Assembly (NCBI GenBank): GCA_028873845.1
Contig: JAPPNO010000039.1
Location: 6,384 to 70,383 of the forward strand
Length of the DNA stretch: 64,000 nt
Direction: 5' to 3'
DNA from: Gemmatimonadota bacterium
GTDB taxonomy: Bacteria > Gemmatimonadota > Gemmatimonadetes > Longimicrobiales > Gaopeijiaceae
The position numbers were made by a program, and so were the translations under genes. Every line of letters begins with the position of its first letter. Positions within the stretch are counted from its first letter, which is position 1. The notes beneath the pieces were generated by a model. That model saw only the letters and a program-made list of their open reading frames with translations, ran no database searches and was not told the origin of the DNA. Positions 53,954 through 62,883 of this stretch are shown here, one piece after another.

Positions 53954-56185
53954 TCACCCCGACCCCCCACCCCCCTGACTGCGTTCCCGCACCGCCTCCG
54001 TCCCCCCGAAATACACCTGCACGAAGTCCTTGGCCATCTCCTGGTAGCGCACGCTCGTCTCCGTGTCGCCGTCGACCTCGGCAAGCGCGGCCAGCAGCGC
54101 CGTCAGCCGGTAGTACCCGTAGACGATGCTCTTAGTCGAATAGTCCGGCCAGATCTCGCGCGCCCGGAGTCCCCGGTAGCCGTATACCTCGTCCACGAGA
54201 TGCCGTGATCGCGGGTAGTTGAACCACTCCGCTCCCAGCCCCGTGCCGGTCTGGCGATACGTTTCCGGCTGCTCGCCGTCCAGATCCCGCATGTGGAGCC
54301 GGACCGCGAGTCCCTCCGAGACTCCCCACGCGCTGAGCCCCATGTCCCGCATCTCTCCGTCCCGCGACGCGAAGTAGACGGGCCTCTCGGCGGACGAGGC
54401 ATCGATGATCGCAAGCGCGAGCCGATGGCCGCTGCGAACGTCCATTCCCCTCGGGTACTGGACCGTCATGCCGCCCATTCGCACGGCCATGTCGTCCGGA
54501 AGCGGACCGTCCCCCACCGTCTCGATCTGCTCGTCCGTGAGCGTGATCACCGGCCCGGCGGGCGGTTCACGGTCCGCGTACGGCAGTCCCTCCACCGGCA
54601 CGAAGGGCCGCTGCCAACCCGGTTCGGTCCGCTCGCGCAACTGCTTGGCGTACCACTCGGTGAACAGGTACTGAACCACCACCACGGTCACGTCCTGGCG
54701 GATCTCCTCGACCTCCTGCAGGTACCACAGCGGAAAGGTGTCGTTGTCGCCGTTGGTGAAGATCACTCCGTACGGCTCCATGCTGTTCAGCAGGTCGTAG
54801 GCCCAGTCGCGGGCGGCGTAGTCTCCGGCCCGGTTGGCCCAGCTCAGGTTCAGGAAGAACGGGATGGCCGCCACCGCGAGCACCGGCGACGCATTGCGCA
54901 GACTCCCCATGCGGTCCCCCAGCCACAGCCAGCAACGCGCCACCCCCAGCCCCGCCATCGCCCCCCACAGCGCGAAGAAGAGCAGGAAGAAGTAGTCGCG
55001 TTCGCGCACCTCGTGGGTGCGGTGGCCGGTTATTTCCGGCGCGAGCGAGTACCCATAGCGGAAATTCAGGTAGAAGACGAGCGCCACCGACAGTGTGGCC
55101 GCGAAGACGCCGAAATAGGCGCCCGTCCGGCCGTCCCCCCGCCAGACGGTAAACAAGCCGACCCCGCCCAGGGCCAGGAACAGCAGGCTGAAGGGGAGGC
55201 GCTTTCGGCTCGGGGGTTCGTCCGGATCGAGTCCGCGCGACCACTGCCAGTCGAAGTACTGGAAGAAGTTGGCGAGCTGGTGGGAGAAAGGCGCCATGCG
55301 GGTTGTGACCGGGGGCTTCGCATACTGCTCGCGCCTGAGCGAGGCGGCCAGAGCCGGGCATCCGGCGGCCCCGTTCGTGTAGACCGCAACGGCCGTCTCC
55401 ACCACTCCTCCGCACAGAGGATCCCCCTCGTTGATCGCGGGACGCTCGGCCGCGCGGATCGGCAGAAAGAAGTTGAAGGAAAGTCCGACGACGACGGCTC
55501 CCACGCACCACGACAGAAACCGCGCGTGTACCAGCAGCCTCGGCCGGGTCAGGCCGATGAAGACCAGCACCGCGCCCGCCGGGAGTACCGACATGAGGTG
55601 ATTGGTGGCGCCCAGCGCCATCAGGTAGACGGCCAGGACCACCAGGGTGACGCTGTGCGGGTCGTGCCTCCGGTCCCACCAGCGAAGCATCAGCCAGCTC
55701 ACGGCCGCGGCGATCAGCAGGGAGATCGTATACACCTTTTCGTTGGTGTTGCTCTGGCTCCAGACCGTGAAGGCCGTGGCCGACACCACGACCGCGGTCC
55801 CCGCGCCGATCAGCGCCTCGCGGCCCGCTCCCCGCAGCTGCACCAGCGTACGGTGCGCAATCAGAAAGAAGAAGAACGACGCGCCCGCGGACGTCGCCGC
55901 CGCCAGAAGGTTGATCCGAACGGCGGGTGACAGTCCCAGCGGCGCCAGCAACACGGACCATGTCCGCCCGACCGCCACAAAGAGCGGATTGCCCGGCGGA
56001 TGGGGCAGGCCCAGCGTGTGGGCGGTGGCGATGTACTCGCTGGTGTCCCACCAGGAAGTCGAGGGAGCCAGGGTCAGGACGTACAGCAGGAAGACGCCCG
56101 CCGCGGCGCATGCGGCGACGAGGTACGGCGGCTTCGGCAGACCGCCATCGGGGTGTCCGGATTTCGATGCCATGCATCTGATCAT
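53954..56185 (-). CDS. DUF2723-family membrane glycosyltransferase-like protein
   Basis: A 743-residue polytopic protein with about ten membrane helices. The first loop after helix one has the family motif APSTSWWDTSEYIATAHTLG, followed by LPHPPGNPLFVAVGR, as in DUF2723 proteins, which are related to protein O-mannosyltransferases. A large C-terminal soluble part contains FTNGDNDTFPLWYLQEVEEI, common in this family. It probably transfers a sugar from a lipid carrier to an extracytoplasmic protein. Start at ATG 56185 or 56173; both are close to the first helix. Divergent from the alpha/beta hydrolase gene with 80 bp between starts. Confidence 0.85.
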   Translation of the reverse strand: MIRCMASKSGHPDGGLPKPPYLVAACAAAGVFLLYVLTLAPSTSWWDTSEYIATAHTLGLPHPPGNPLFVAVGRTWSVLLAPLGLSPAVRINLLAAATSAGASFFFFLIAHRTLVQLRGAGREALIGAGTAVVVSATAFTVWSQSNTNEKVYTISLLIAAAVSWLMLRWWDRRHDPHSVTLVVLAVYLMALGATNHLMSVLPAGAVLVFIGLTRPRLLVHARFLSWCVGAVVVGLSFNFFLPIRAAERPAINEGDPLCGGVVETAVAVYTNGAAGCPALAASLRREQYAKPPVTTRMAPFSHQLANFFQYFDWQWSRGLDPDEPPSRKRLPFSLLFLALGGVGLFTVWRGDGRTGAYFGVFAATLSVALVFYLNFRYGYSLAPEITGHRTHEVRERDYFFLLFFALWGAMAGLGVARCWLWLGDRMGSLRNASPVLAVAAIPFFLNLSWANRAGDYAARDWAYDLLNSMEPYGVIFTNGDNDTFPLWYLQEVEEIRQDVTVVVVQYLFTEWYAKQLRERTEPGWQRPFVPVEGLPYADREPPAGPVITLTDEQIETVGDGPLPDDMAVRMGGMTVQYPRGMDVRSGHRLALAIIDASSAERPVYFASRDGEMRDMGLSAWGVSEGLAVRLHMRDLDGEQPETYRQTGTGLGAEWFNYPRSRHLVDEVYGYRGLRAREIWPDYSTKSIVYGYYRLTALLAALAEVDGDTETSVRYQEMAKDFVQVYFGGTEAVRERSQGGGGSG

Positions 56186-56265
56186 GACGAAGTGCGGTAG
56201 ATTGGCAAGGTGCCGCACCCGCGAGGGACCACCCCTTCGCTGCATTCGAGAGCCGGGAAGCAGCC

Positions 56266-57426
56266 ATGCCCAGTCCAACCCGTGACACCGTCCGATTCAT
56301 TCGGGGCTGGATCGGCGGACGGCACCTGTCCGAGCGCGACGGCTCCCCCGTCACCTCCGGAAGTTTCCTCGAGACCGGGGTCGCGGGAGTACGCACCCGG
56401 GAGGTCGTGATCGGCAGCGGCACCTCCGCACTCCACGCCCGGTGGTACGGCCCGCGGTTCGGGAGGTTCCCGGCCCCCGGCTGGGTGCTGCTGCACGGCG
56501 TGACCCTCCCGGGACCCGACCACCCGGCCATCGTGCGCTTCGCCGCGGCGCTTGCCCGGTCCGGAGCCGTGGTACTGGTGCCGGACATTCCCACGTGGCG
56601 CCGGCTGGATCTGGATCCCCGGCCCGCCCAGACGGCTCTGGCCCGCGCCGCGGAGCAGCTGGCCACCGACCCGCGGGTGAGGCCGGGGGGCGTCGTGCTG
56701 GTGGGACTCTCCTTCGGCTTCCCGCAGGTTCTCCGCGTGGGGGCCGAGCTGGCCCGGAAGGGATTCGTGCGGGGACTGGGAGGGTTCGGCAGCTACTGCC
56801 GTCTTGCGAACACACTCCGATTCGGGCTGACGGGTCAGTTCCGTTGGCGCGGCCGGACGCACTATCTGCGGCCGGACCCATATGGGCGATGGGTCGTCGC
56901 CGCCAACTATCTCCACCGGGTCCCGGGGTGCGAGGATGCCGAATGCGTGTCTCGCGCGCTTCACCGCCTGGCCGTCCTGGCGGGCGAACGCAGGATCCTG
57001 TCGTGGGATCCGGGCTACGATGTCGCCAAGGACGACCTGGAAAGGTCGATTCCGGCAGCACATCGACCCCTGTTCCGTCTCTTTGCGCCTCCCGCCGACC
57101 GCGAGCCCAGGCCGGATCCCGCCCGCGAAATGACCGGCCTGCTCGCCGACGCCGCCCACCGGACCCATCCGGAGCTGGCGCCGACCGGTCCCCACGGCGT
57201 TCCTCCTCCCCCCGTTCGGCTGCTGCATGGCCGCCGCGACCACCTCATCCCTTTCACCGAGACCCTGGCCCTGGAGCGCCTCCTCCGGAAGAGGGCCGAT
57301 GTCTCCGCCACGATCACGGGCCTTTTCGCCCACTCCCGTGAATCCGGACCCACAGCCTCCCGAATACGCGAGTCCGCCGGTTTCTTCAAGGGGCTGAAGG
57401 AGATGATGGCCCTCCAATACCGCTGA
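56266..57426 (+). CDS. Alpha/beta-hydrolase family protein
   Basis: A 386-residue hydrolase of the alpha/beta fold. The oxyanion-hole strand WVLLHGVTLPGPDHP, the nucleophile elbow GLSFG (serine in VGLSFGFPQ), a late acid region GRRDHLIPF and a final histidine in LFAHS are in canonical order, so all catalytic residues appear present. No signal peptide is seen, so it is probably cytoplasmic or membrane-associated. The substrate is unknown; an esterase or thioesterase role is plausible. Confidence 0.8.
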   Translation: MPSPTRDTVRFIRGWIGGRHLSERDGSPVTSGSFLETGVAGVRTREVVIGSGTSALHARWYGPRFGRFPAPGWVLLHGVTLPGPDHPAIVRFAAALARSGAVVLVPDIPTWRRLDLDPRPAQTALARAAEQLATDPRVRPGGVVLVGLSFGFPQVLRVGAELARKGFVRGLGGFGSYCRLANTLRFGLTGQFRWRGRTHYLRPDPYGRWVVAANYLHRVPGCEDAECVSRALHRLAVLAGERRILSWDPGYDVAKDDLERSIPAAHRPLFRLFAPPADREPRPDPAREMTGLLADAAHRTHPELAPTGPHGVPPPPVRLLHGRRDHLIPFTETLALERLLRKRADVSATITGLFAHSRESGPTASRIRESAGFFKGLKEMMALQYR

Positions 57427-57513
57427 TTCCGCTCACCGCGGACATCACCGCGAACCCCGAGTGCGAAGCCCGAGTCTTGCGCTCCGGGGGTTTCCATGGG
57501 ACTTTTTGAGCAT

Positions 57514-57527
57514 ATTGTATGAACAAT
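57514..57527. promoter_or_regulatory. Inverted repeat ATTGT-N4-ACAAT before unknown gene
   Basis: Five-base arms in a short AT-rich island 17 bases upstream of the ATG at 57545. It could be an operator overlapping the promoter of the unknown gene. Confidence 0.35.
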
Positions 57528-57544
57528 GGGTATTGGGGGCGACT

Positions 57545-59266
57545 ATGGGACAACGACCGGAGCGTGCCGACGCCGGGCCGCCGGAACACCTTGCACGGAT
57601 CGACGGATCCGGTTTGGGCGTTACGGTCAGGGTTGCACCCCACGCCGATCCCTCCGCGGCGCATGAATGCCGCAGGATCGCCATCGATTGGCTCCAGGAC
57701 CGGATGGACACTCCTCTGCCGCGCAGAGCCATGGCTCATCGCTCCTTTACTCATGCCGGCGCCGATGCGGTGTGCCGGGCCATACGGACGCGGGACGGGC
57801 GCGGCGACTACTGGGCCGCCCAGTTGGAGCGCACCCCTCACAAGAACCAGGCCACCGTCACGGAAGTCGCGGTCGCGCATCCGGAAGGACGTTCACCTCA
57901 TGTCAGCATCAGCGTGTTCGACCGGTCGGTCGTTCCCGCCGATCCCGCCGGTCAATACCCGGCCGAAATGCTCGCCGGGATGGCCGATCGGATACCCTTG
58001 CTGCTTGGCGGCCGGACCCTCAGCCATACCCCGATCGTGGTGGACTCGCCGGAAACGATGGCGGGGTTCCATCGCATGCTTGTGGATCCCGGGCGCAGGA
58101 TGCCGTTCGCGGTAGTTTCGGTACCGCCCGACATCGAAGATCCTGTTCTGCTGCGAGAACAGTGGGAACGGCTGGCCCGCATGCTTACCGGCCTTGCAAT
58201 CGTCTGGGTGCTGCCCCCGAAAATGACCTACCGCCTGAGCGACCAGGTGTCCAAGTCCCTCTCGGTCTTCCTCGGTGCGTGGCGGTTCTATCGGCCCGGC
58301 TTCAACCATCTTGCGGATCGCACCCACCATCTACTGTTCCTGAAGAACAGGATGGAGGACGAGCGCGGAGTGGAGGAAACGGCACGCCAGTTCCTGGCAA
58401 TGGCCATCGAGGAGCGGATGCGAGCCGGCTCCGACGCCCATCCTTCCGTCGGCTATGACGACCTGGCCCGGGAAGAGGCTGCGGCAGGACGTGCTCCAGC
58501 CAGGTTGGTCGCGCGACTCCGCGACTCGCTGCGGAGCACTTCCGCCGAGGCACCGCGAGCCGGGGACGCCCGGTATGGCCAGTCGGGGGACACGCAGGCC
58601 AGCGTTCACGAACCTGCCCCGGCAACATCGGAGACCGTCGCCGCCATCGGCGAACGGGCCGCAACGGACGGGCACGGGCCGCGGATCGCCGCCGAAGGAG
58701 CCGAGATCCGGGAGCACCGGTACAAAGAGGTGCTGCGGCGGGCCGATCGAGCAGAGCGTGAACGCGATGAAGCCCGGCAAAGGGTCGCCCGGTTGACGGA
58801 ACTGGTTCGGGCGTTGGGGGGGGACCCCGATGCCGCAACTCCCTTTCCGACGGCGTGGGAGCAGTTCGCGCCCTGGTGCGATGAGAATCTGGGAGAGTGC
58901 GTCTCGCTGGCCGGCGCCGTGCGGCGGGATCTGAGAGGCGCCGAGTTCGAGGATGTGGCCCTGGCGGCGCGGTGCATCCACTGGCTCGCCCACGAGTATC
59001 GCGAAGAATGTCTCCGCGGCGGGAATCCGCATGTGCACGGGTGCATTCACGAGATCGACGAGAGCGTCTACAACCTCCCCTGCGACGAGGACTGCGTCGA
59101 TTGCAAGTGGCGAGGCCGGCGGCATCGCGTCGAGTGGCACCTCCAATGCGGTGCCGACCGGCACGACCCGCGCCGCTGTCTCTGCATCTACTATTTCTGG
59201 GACGCGGACACGCAACGCGTGGTCGTCGCCTCGATGCCCTCGCACCAGGAGACAACCCTGAACTGA
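57545..59266 (+). CDS. Unrecognised three-part protein next to VapBC
   Basis: A 573-residue protein that I cannot assign to a family. Residues 1-290 look like an alpha/beta domain (HVSISVFDRSVVPAD, RMPFAVVSVPPDIEDP, MLTGLAIVWVLPPKMTYRLS, SLSVFLGAWRFYRPGF). Residues about 385-440 are charged and coiled-coil-like (VLRRADRAERERDEARQRVA). The last 130 residues form a separate domain rich in Cys and His (HVHGCIHEID, PCDEDCVDCKWRG) ending RCLCIYYFWDADTQRVVVAS. The ATG at 57545 lies after an AT-rich stretch with an inverted repeat; a GTG at 57461 is possible but precedes no conserved sequence. A CCGGCC/GGCCGG hairpin follows the stop. It sits 96 bp before a toxin-antitoxin pair, suggesting an accessory or defence locus, by context only. 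Confidence 0.7.
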   Translation: MGQRPERADAGPPEHLARIDGSGLGVTVRVAPHADPSAAHECRRIAIDWLQDRMDTPLPRRAMAHRSFTHAGADAVCRAIRTRDGRGDYWAAQLERTPHKNQATVTEVAVAHPEGRSPHVSISVFDRSVVPADPAGQYPAEMLAGMADRIPLLLGGRTLSHTPIVVDSPETMAGFHRMLVDPGRRMPFAVVSVPPDIEDPVLLREQWERLARMLTGLAIVWVLPPKMTYRLSDQVSKSLSVFLGAWRFYRPGFNHLADRTHHLLFLKNRMEDERGVEETARQFLAMAIEERMRAGSDAHPSVGYDDLAREEAAAGRAPARLVARLRDSLRSTSAEAPRAGDARYGQSGDTQASVHEPAPATSETVAAIGERAATDGHGPRIAAEGAEIREHRYKEVLRRADRAERERDEARQRVARLTELVRALGGDPDAATPFPTAWEQFAPWCDENLGECVSLAGAVRRDLRGAEFEDVALAARCIHWLAHEYREECLRGGNPHVHGCIHEIDESVYNLPCDEDCVDCKWRGRRHRVEWHLQCGADRHDPRRCLCIYYFWDADTQRVVVASMPSHQETTLN

Positions 59267-59269
59267 GGG

Positions 59270-59286
59270 CCGGCCGGGGTGGCCGG
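59270..59286 (+). terminator. Hairpin after unknown gene
   Basis: CCGGCC and GGCCGG arms with a 5-base loop begin four bases after the stop codon. There is no T-tract, so rho-independent termination is uncertain. Confidence 0.4.
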
Positions 59287-59308
59287 GAGGTGCCGTAGCT
59301 CCGAAAGT

Positions 59309-59347
59309 TGTGTATATTGGATGTGATTGTGTATGTATGATGTGTAT
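59309..59347 (+). promoter_or_regulatory. Three TGTGTAT direct repeats upstream of vapB-like gene
   Basis: Copies start at 59309, 59328 and 59341 in an AT-rich stretch that ends 16 bases before the antitoxin start. Toxin-antitoxin operons usually repress themselves through such repeats. Confidence 0.5.
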
Positions 59348-59362
59348 TCCCCGGACCCGTTG

Positions 59363-59638
59363 ATGCCGCGAATCCACCTGGTCGTTTCCGAGCCGGACCG
59401 CGCCCGCTACGCGGCCGCCGCACATCGCGAGGGGCTGACCCTGAGCGCGTGGCTCCGCGCCGCTGCCGCCGACCGGCTGGACCGGCGTGCGGACGCCGAA
59501 CCGTTTCGCACCGAGGATGACGTGTGGCGGTTCTTCGCGGACCGCGACGCAGAGACGGACTGCGGCACCGAGCCGGAATGGGAGCAGCACCTGGCCGTCA
59601 TGCGCGCGTCGCGGAAGCGTGGCGCAACCGGAACCTGA
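59363..59638 (+). CDS. VapB-type antitoxin (predicted ribbon-helix-helix)
   Basis: A 91-residue protein from ATG 59363. The N-terminus PRIHLVVSEPDRARYAAAA, then GLTLSAWLRAAAADRL, fits the ribbon-helix-helix antitoxin pattern (strand, helix, turn, helix), and the acidic C-terminal half would wrap around the toxin. The PIN-domain gene follows by 12 bp, the typical order of a VapBC module. Earlier in-frame starts at 59327 and just after would add residues from the repeat region and are less likely. Confidence 0.75.
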   Translation: MPRIHLVVSEPDRARYAAAAHREGLTLSAWLRAAAADRLDRRADAEPFRTEDDVWRFFADRDAETDCGTEPEWEQHLAVMRASRKRGATGT

Positions 59639-59650
59639 CGCATTCGAGCC

Positions 59651-60046
59651 ATGGTTTTCGTCGACACCAGCGTGCTGATGTTCGCGGTGGGAAGAGATCA
59701 TCCGCTCCGCTCGCCCGCCCGTCGCTTCTTCGCTGCGGCGACGGCCGACCGGCAACCGCTCGCAACGTCGTCCGAAGTCCTTCAGGAGCTGGCCCACGCC
59801 TACCTGCCCGTGGAGCGCATGCAGGCCCTGGCCGCCGCGTTGCGGATCGTCGACCGGACCCGGATGGAGGTGTGGCCGCTGGAGCGCGACGACGTGATTC
59901 TCGGCATCGACCTCGCCACCCGGCATCCTGCGCTCGGGGCGCGCGACCTGTGTCACCTCGCCAGTTGTCAGCGGCGCGGCGTCACCCGCATCCAGACCTT
60001 CGACCGGGCCCTGAGAGCCGCCGCGGACTCCCTGCGCCGACGGTAG
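59651..60046 (+). CDS. VapC-type PIN-domain toxin
   Basis: A 131-residue PIN-domain ribonuclease. The four acidic active-site residues can be placed: D in MVFVDTSVLM, E in SSEVLQELAHAY, D in GARDLCHLASC, and D in IQTFDRALR. It is expected to cleave RNA, often tRNA or rRNA, when freed from its antitoxin. It ends 28 bp before the convergent cyclodeaminase-family gene. Confidence 0.85.
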   Translation: MVFVDTSVLMFAVGRDHPLRSPARRFFAAATADRQPLATSSEVLQELAHAYLPVERMQALAAALRIVDRTRMEVWPLERDDVILGIDLATRHPALGARDLCHLASCQRRGVTRIQTFDRALRAAADSLRRR

Positions 60047-60074
60047 CGTGAGGCTACCCGTGGCCGCGCCTCGC

Positions 60075-61043
60075 CTACAACCCCACCACCCTCCCCACCC
60101 CCGCCGCCTCGGCGCGGCGCAGCACCTCGGCCCCGATCGCCACATCCTGCACCGCCGTGCCGACCGACTTGAAGAAGGTCAGCTCCCGTCCCGCGTTCCC
60201 GCCGGGGGCGTCCCCGTTGACGATCTCCCCCAGGTCCGCGTCGATCACGTCGGTGGTCACCAGCCCTTCACCGATCGGGATGACCAGGTCGCCGGCCTCC
60301 TCCAGCGCCGCTTCCCGCTCCTCGACCACCACCCGCGCCCGCGTCACCACCTCGCTGCCCACCTCGCGCATGTGAGGCATGAAGCTCCCACTGCCACTCA
60401 CGTGCGTGCCGGCGGGGAGCGCGGAGCCGTCGAAGACGGGCGTACCCGATGTGGTCACCGCGACAATGATGTCGGCCCCGTCGACCGCCTCGGCCGGGTC
60501 GGAGACCGCCCGCGCCCCGACCCCTTTCAGCGAAGACGCCAGCCGCCGCGCGGAATCGGGCCCGCGCGAGACCACCCGCACCTCTTCGATCGGCCGCACC
60601 GTGCGCATGGCTTCGATCTGGCGGGGTGCCTGAACGCCCGCCCCGAAGATGGCCAGCACCCGCGAATCGGGGCGGCTGAGCAGCCTGGCCGCCAGCCCCG
60701 CCGCCGCGGCGGTCCGAATCGCGGTCAGCTCCCCCCCGTCCATCAGCGCCACGGGCAATCCGGTTTCGTCGTCCAGCATGAGGATGACGCCGTTGATGCT
60801 CGGCAATCCCCGGGCTCGGTTTTCCCCGAAGACCGATACCACCTTCGCGCCCCGCTCCCCCGCCCCGCCCAGGCGCGCCGGCATGAACAGGGAGATGCCC
60901 CCTCCGGTGGCCAGTGCGACCCGTACCGGCATCTCGGCCGATCCCGCGGAGAGCTGCCCGAAGGCGCGAGCCATGGCGTCGATGGCGTCGCTCATGGTGA
61001 TCAGCGACAGGATCTCGGCGCGGGAGACGATGCGGACGTTCAT
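60075..61043 (-). CDS. Ornithine cyclodeaminase / mu-crystallin family protein
   Basis: A 322-residue NAD(P)-binding protein of the OCD/mu-crystallin family. It shows GAKVVSVFGENRARGLPSIN, LMDGGELTAIRTAAAAGLAA (substrate-binding region) and the dinucleotide loop LAIFGAGVQAPRQIEAM. Family members include ornithine cyclodeaminase, alanine dehydrogenase and ketimine reductase; the sequence does not decide among these. The ATG at 61043 fits the family N-terminus. It follows the DinB-like gene by 25 bp on the same strand and is probably co-transcribed. Confidence 0.88.
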   Translation of the reverse strand: MNVRIVSRAEILSLITMSDAIDAMARAFGQLSAGSAEMPVRVALATGGGISLFMPARLGGAGERGAKVVSVFGENRARGLPSINGVILMLDDETGLPVALMDGGELTAIRTAAAAGLAARLLSRPDSRVLAIFGAGVQAPRQIEAMRTVRPIEEVRVVSRGPDSARRLASSLKGVGARAVSDPAEAVDGADIIVAVTTSGTPVFDGSALPAGTHVSGSGSFMPHMREVGSEVVTRARVVVEEREAALEEAGDLVIPIGEGLVTTDVIDADLGEIVNGDAPGGNAGRELTFFKSVGTAVQDVAIGAEVLRRAEAAGVGRVVGL

Positions 61044-61068
61044 GTGGGTGCACCCGGTCGGAAGGTCG

Positions 61069-61593
61069 CTATCGCTCCAGATACCTCTCCACCAGCACCC
61101 TCCGGTGATGCCGCGAGTGCCCCGCCATGATCCATGCCAGGCTCCTCACCGTGAACACGTACCCGCTGGCCGTCCCCCTCCGGTCCCAGATCTCCTCGCC
61201 GAAGCTCTTCAGCAACAGCAGCGTCGCCGTGCGCACCGCCGAGAGCTCCCCGGCCAGGTCGGCGAGGGGTCTCCGGCCGGCTCCGGAGGCCGCGGCGTAG
61301 GCGTTCTCGTCGAATGAGGGAAAGTGCGACCGGTCCCCGCGCGCGAAGGCCATGGCCCGCACGCTGAACATCCGTTCGGCGTCGATGACGTGTCCCACCA
61401 CCTCCCGGACGGACCACTTCCCGGGCGCATAGCGGTGTCTCTCCCGGTCGGCGGGCACGGCAGCGAGGATGGCCCGCCACTCGTGGGAGTCGCGATCGAA
61501 CGCCTCCAGCAGCGGCCCGTCCACCTCCGCGATGTACGCGCCGTAGAAGTCGGCGTATTCGTCGGGCCGGGGTCTTGCGGGTGACTGCGGCAT
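61069..61593 (-). CDS. DinB-family (four-helix bundle) protein
   Basis: A 174-residue protein of the DinB/YfiT-like metal-binding fold: YAPGKWSVREVVGHVIDAERMF holds the first conserved histidine, and WIMAGHSRHHRRVLVE the C-terminal histidine pair. Many relatives are thiol-dependent transferases or have unknown roles. The ATG at 61593 follows AGGAG at 13 bases; an ATG at 61626 is an alternative. Co-oriented with the cyclodeaminase-family gene. Confidence 0.82.
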   Translation of the reverse strand: MPQSPARPRPDEYADFYGAYIAEVDGPLLEAFDRDSHEWRAILAAVPADRERHRYAPGKWSVREVVGHVIDAERMFSVRAMAFARGDRSHFPSFDENAYAAASGAGRRPLADLAGELSAVRTATLLLLKSFGEEIWDRRGTASGYVFTVRSLAWIMAGHSRHHRRVLVERYLER

Positions 61594-61812
61594 CGGTGTC
61601 TCGAATCTCCTGTCCCGATAGTTCATCCATCGTCCGCCAGCGTCACAAACCGGCGGGTAGCCGGTTTTCAAGATACTCTCCGGGGGGAATTGAACCAATC
61701 CGGACGGCGCGTTTCCACGTCCCGCCCGCTCGCCGCTTGCGCCGGCGCGCGCCGTCAAACCCGCCGGCGACCGGGTGTGGACACGCGGCCCCGCCGGGCG
61801 GATATTCTCCGC

Positions 61813-62826
61813 ATGATCTTCCGGGGCTCACAGGTGGCTGTCGTGGTCGCTTTCGTCGTCGTCCTGGTCGTCGTGGGAACCATCGGCTACGTGTGGATCG
61901 AGGGCTGGAGCTGGGCCGACTCGTTCTATATGACGATCATCACCATCACCGCCGTCGGGTATCACGAAGTGCATCCGCTCGGTGAGACGGGCCGCATCTT
62001 CACGGTGTTCATGCTCGTCGGCGGCCTGACCGCGCTCGGGGCCTGGTTCGCACTGATCACAGCGTCGCTGGTCCGGATGGACCTCCGCAAAACCTACGAG
62101 AGGCGCAGCACCATGAAGAAGGCCGGCCGCATGAAGGACCACGTGATCATCTGCGGCGGGGGGAACATGGGTCAGCAGATCATGCGGGAGCTGGGCGGTG
62201 CCGGGACTCCGTGCGTGGTCATCGAGCGTGACCGGGACGCGACCGAGTCGCTGCGGGAGATCAACTCCGATGCGGCCATCGTCACGGAGGACGCCACCCG
62301 CGACCGGGTGCTCCGGCAGGCCGGCATCGGGCGGGCGATGGGACTCGTGGCCTGCCTTTCGTCGGACACGGACAACCTCTTCGTGTGCCTGTCCGCGCGC
62401 GACCTGAGCGACCGGCTGGTCATCGTGACCCGCGCCGAGGGCAAGTCGACCACGGCGAAGATGTACCGGGCCGGGGCCGATCACGTCGTGAGCCCGAACA
62501 GGACCGGCGCCGTGTGGGTGGCGTCGGTCCTAGTGCGCCCCTCGGTGGCATCGTTCATGGACGCGTCCGAGAAGGGCCGCCATCTGTCGCGCCACATCGA
62601 CCAGGCGACGGTGGGCGAGGGGTCGCAGGTGGTCGGCGTGACTCTGGGCGAGGCGCGCGTCCTGCACGAGACCGGCCTGCTCGTGATCGCGATTCGCAAG
62701 CCGGGCCAGCCGTACGAGGAGGCGACCTTCAACCCCGACGCCTCCATCCGGCTCGAGGCCGGGGACGACCTGATCGTGCTGGGCGACGACGAGCAGGTGG
62801 AGCGGCTGCGGGCATATGTGGGTTGA
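61813..62826 (+). CDS. Potassium channel with RCK (TrkA-N/TrkA-C) domains, altered filter
   Basis: A 337-residue two-helix ion channel subunit: TM1 (VAVVVAFVVVLVVVGTIGY), pore with filter segment TITAVGYHEVHPL, TM2 (FTVFMLVGGLTALGAWFAL), then a cytoplasmic RCK domain with the Rossmann motif VIICGGGNMGQQIM and the acidic VVIERD, and a TrkA-C domain ending in DDLIVLGDDEQVERL. Four subunits would form a gated cation channel in the inner membrane. Compared with the canonical TTVGYGD filter, a threonine is alanine and the last glycine is histidine. The ATG at 61813 starts directly before TM1. Confidence 0.88.
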   Translation: MIFRGSQVAVVVAFVVVLVVVGTIGYVWIEGWSWADSFYMTIITITAVGYHEVHPLGETGRIFTVFMLVGGLTALGAWFALITASLVRMDLRKTYERRSTMKKAGRMKDHVIICGGGNMGQQIMRELGGAGTPCVVIERDRDATESLREINSDAAIVTEDATRDRVLRQAGIGRAMGLVACLSSDTDNLFVCLSARDLSDRLVIVTRAEGKSTTAKMYRAGADHVVSPNRTGAVWVASVLVRPSVASFMDASEKGRHLSRHIDQATVGEGSQVVGVTLGEARVLHETGLLVIAIRKPGQPYEEATFNPDASIRLEAGDDLIVLGDDEQVERLRAYVG

Positions 62827-62883
62827 ATCGATCCGGCACCCTGGCCGATACGGGCCCCGGGAGGCCCTTCCGCGGGCCGTCGG

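Noticed and set aside
59309-59347. Possible CRISPR-like repeats
   Set aside because: The units are only 7 bases, irregularly spaced and three in number; an operator of the toxin-antitoxin pair explains them better.
62827-62883. GGGCC/GGCCC hairpin between the K+ channel and protease genes as a terminator
   Set aside because: The stem is five bases, has alternative pairings, and has no T-tract; such GC pairs are common by chance here.
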